NCBI GenBank assembly: GCA_022844015.1 | Contig: JALHMO010000024.1 | Coordinates: 1-52,971 of the forward strand | Direction: 5' to 3' | DNA from: Reyranella sp. | Lineage (GTDB): Bacteria > Pseudomonadota > Alphaproteobacteria > Reyranellales > Reyranellaceae | DNA: 52,971 nt | In this document: one piece after another, positions 52,447 through 52,971 of the stretch | Layout of the letters: each line of letters begins with the position of its first letter | Numbering within the stretch: the stretch's first letter is position 1 | Program-made: the position numbers and the translations under genes | The notes under the pieces: generated by a model | Told to the model about the DNA's origin: nothing | Seen by the model: only the letters and a program-made list of their open reading frames with translations | Database searches by the model: none

Positions 52447-52971
52447 TCACAGCCGCCCCGCCAGCGCTGCCTCGTACATGCGGCGCATTTCCGGCACGCC
52501 GGCCTTGACCGGATTGCCGCCGGCCGTCGGGTCGACGGCGGCCATCTCCGAGAACTTGTCGAGGTGGCTTTCCTCGACGCCGAGCTCGGCGAGGGAGTGC
52601 GGGATGCCGACACGGCGCCGCAAGTCGAGCGTCCATTCCATGAAGCCGTCGAACGTCGGGTTGCGCAGCCCGAGCCAGCGCGACAGGCGCTGGATATTCT
52701 CGTCGATCGCCGATCGATTGAACTGCAGCACGTAGGGCATGGCGACGGCGTTGGTGAGCCCGTGATGGGTGTCGAGCACGGCACCGACCGGGTGCGACAG
52801 CGAATGGATGGCCCCGAGGCCCTTCTGGAAAGCCGTCGAGCCCATCTGCGATGCCGCCAGCATGTGGCTGCGCGCCTCGAGGTCGCGGCCGTTCTCGACG
52901 GCGCGCACGAGGTTGTCCTTGACCAGCCGCATGCCCTCGACGGCGATGCCCTCGGCATAGGGGTGGTAACC
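52447..52971 (-). CDS. Iron-containing alcohol dehydrogenase, C-terminal part (cut by the window edge)
   Basis: The 174 visible residues stay in one frame to the last base. Near the edge is YAEGIAVEGMRLVKDNLVRAV, the middle helix block of group III alcohol dehydrogenases. The iron-ligand part follows: AIHSLSHPVGAVLDTHHGLTNAVAMP, with the conserved His pair spaced as in the family. The protein ends LAGRL. The missing N-terminal NAD domain lies to the right of the window. It is on the same strand as the FAD-GcvT gene, separated by a REP element, so it may be in one transcript. The substrate is unknown; formaldehyde or an amino alcohol would fit an N-demethylation context, but this is only context. 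Confidence 0.87.
   Translation of the reverse strand, partial: GYHPYAEGIAVEGMRLVKDNLVRAVENGRDLEARSHMLAASQMGSTAFQKGLGAIHSLSHPVGAVLDTHHGLTNAVAMPYVLQFNRSAIDENIQRLSRWLGLRNPTFDGFMEWTLDLRRRVGIPHSLAELGVEESHLDKFSEMAAVDPTAGGNPVKAGVPEMRRMYEAALAGRL

Noticed and set aside
52311..52958. N-terminal extension of the second FAD-GcvT frame
   Set aside because: The extension crosses the REP element and shadows the alcohol dehydrogenase gene. ATG 52310 has AGGA at good spacing and begins the FAD motif.

Overview
The window is GC-rich, densely coded DNA with strongly G/C-biased third codon positions, and it looks like the chromosome of a soil-type alphaproteobacterium. I infer this from an ECF sigma/ChrR-type pair, orphan Bug-type solute-binding proteins, adenylate cyclase-TPR fusions, DUF4214 proteins, and a phnWAY operon with its LysR regulator. 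A Hyphomicrobiales or Reyranella-like host would fit, but the genus is a guess. I saw no tRNA, rRNA, CRISPR array, transposase or phage gene.

Layout. 1-3982: partial anti-sigma factor, ECF sigma factor, M20 peptidase, small membrane protein, iron-dependent alcohol dehydrogenase. 4005-8004: two convergent genes for large DUF4214 proteins, one with a glycoside-hydrolase-like domain and one with Calx-beta repeats. 8159-11648: a tightly packed operon of FAD oxidoreductase, class III aminotransferase and ureohydrolase. 11895-17554: a secreted alpha/beta hydrolase, PrpF, an orphan response regulator, an LLM-type flavin oxidoreductase, and an amidase with a small GatC/AtzG-like partner. 17568-25516: a 2-aminoethylphosphonate (AEP)-type ABC importer, divergent from a Rieske oxygenase and an FAD-GcvT demethylase. 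25647-32869: MarR regulator, NTF2-like protein, two PEP-mutase/isocitrate-lyase family proteins, a hydratase, an adenylate cyclase-TPR protein and a Bug protein. 33128-42522: histidine phosphatase, P450, SRPBCC protein, an aromatic-type operon (flavin monooxygenase, hydrolase, frameshifted Bug gene) with a divergent LysR gene, and a gamma-glutamyltransferase. 42759-43369: a VapBC toxin-antitoxin module. 43517-48391: phnW-phnA-phnY with divergent phnR. 48644 to the end: Fic protein, a second FAD-GcvT enzyme, and a partial iron alcohol dehydrogenase.

How the genes work together. The clearest theme is phosphonate use. The importer at 17568-21707 resembles the AEP-specific Fe3+-type ABC family. 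PhnW, PhnY and PhnA would then turn AEP into phosphonoacetaldehyde, phosphonoacetate, and finally acetate plus phosphate. The importer sits back to back with a GbcA-like Rieske oxygenase and a dimethylglycine-dehydrogenase-like enzyme, which is the pair that strips N-methyl groups from betaines. The most interesting hypothesis is therefore that N-methylated AEP is imported, demethylated, and fed into PhnWAY. A second FAD-GcvT enzyme lies near the phn operon.

Non-coding DNA is notable for palindromic REP-like elements. One is a composite of nested perfect stems inside the AEP transporter operon. Another is a dispersed element present in two copies 15 kb apart. Start codons were chosen from visible ribosome-binding sites and overlaps. 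All functional calls rest on motif recognition by eye, with no database search.
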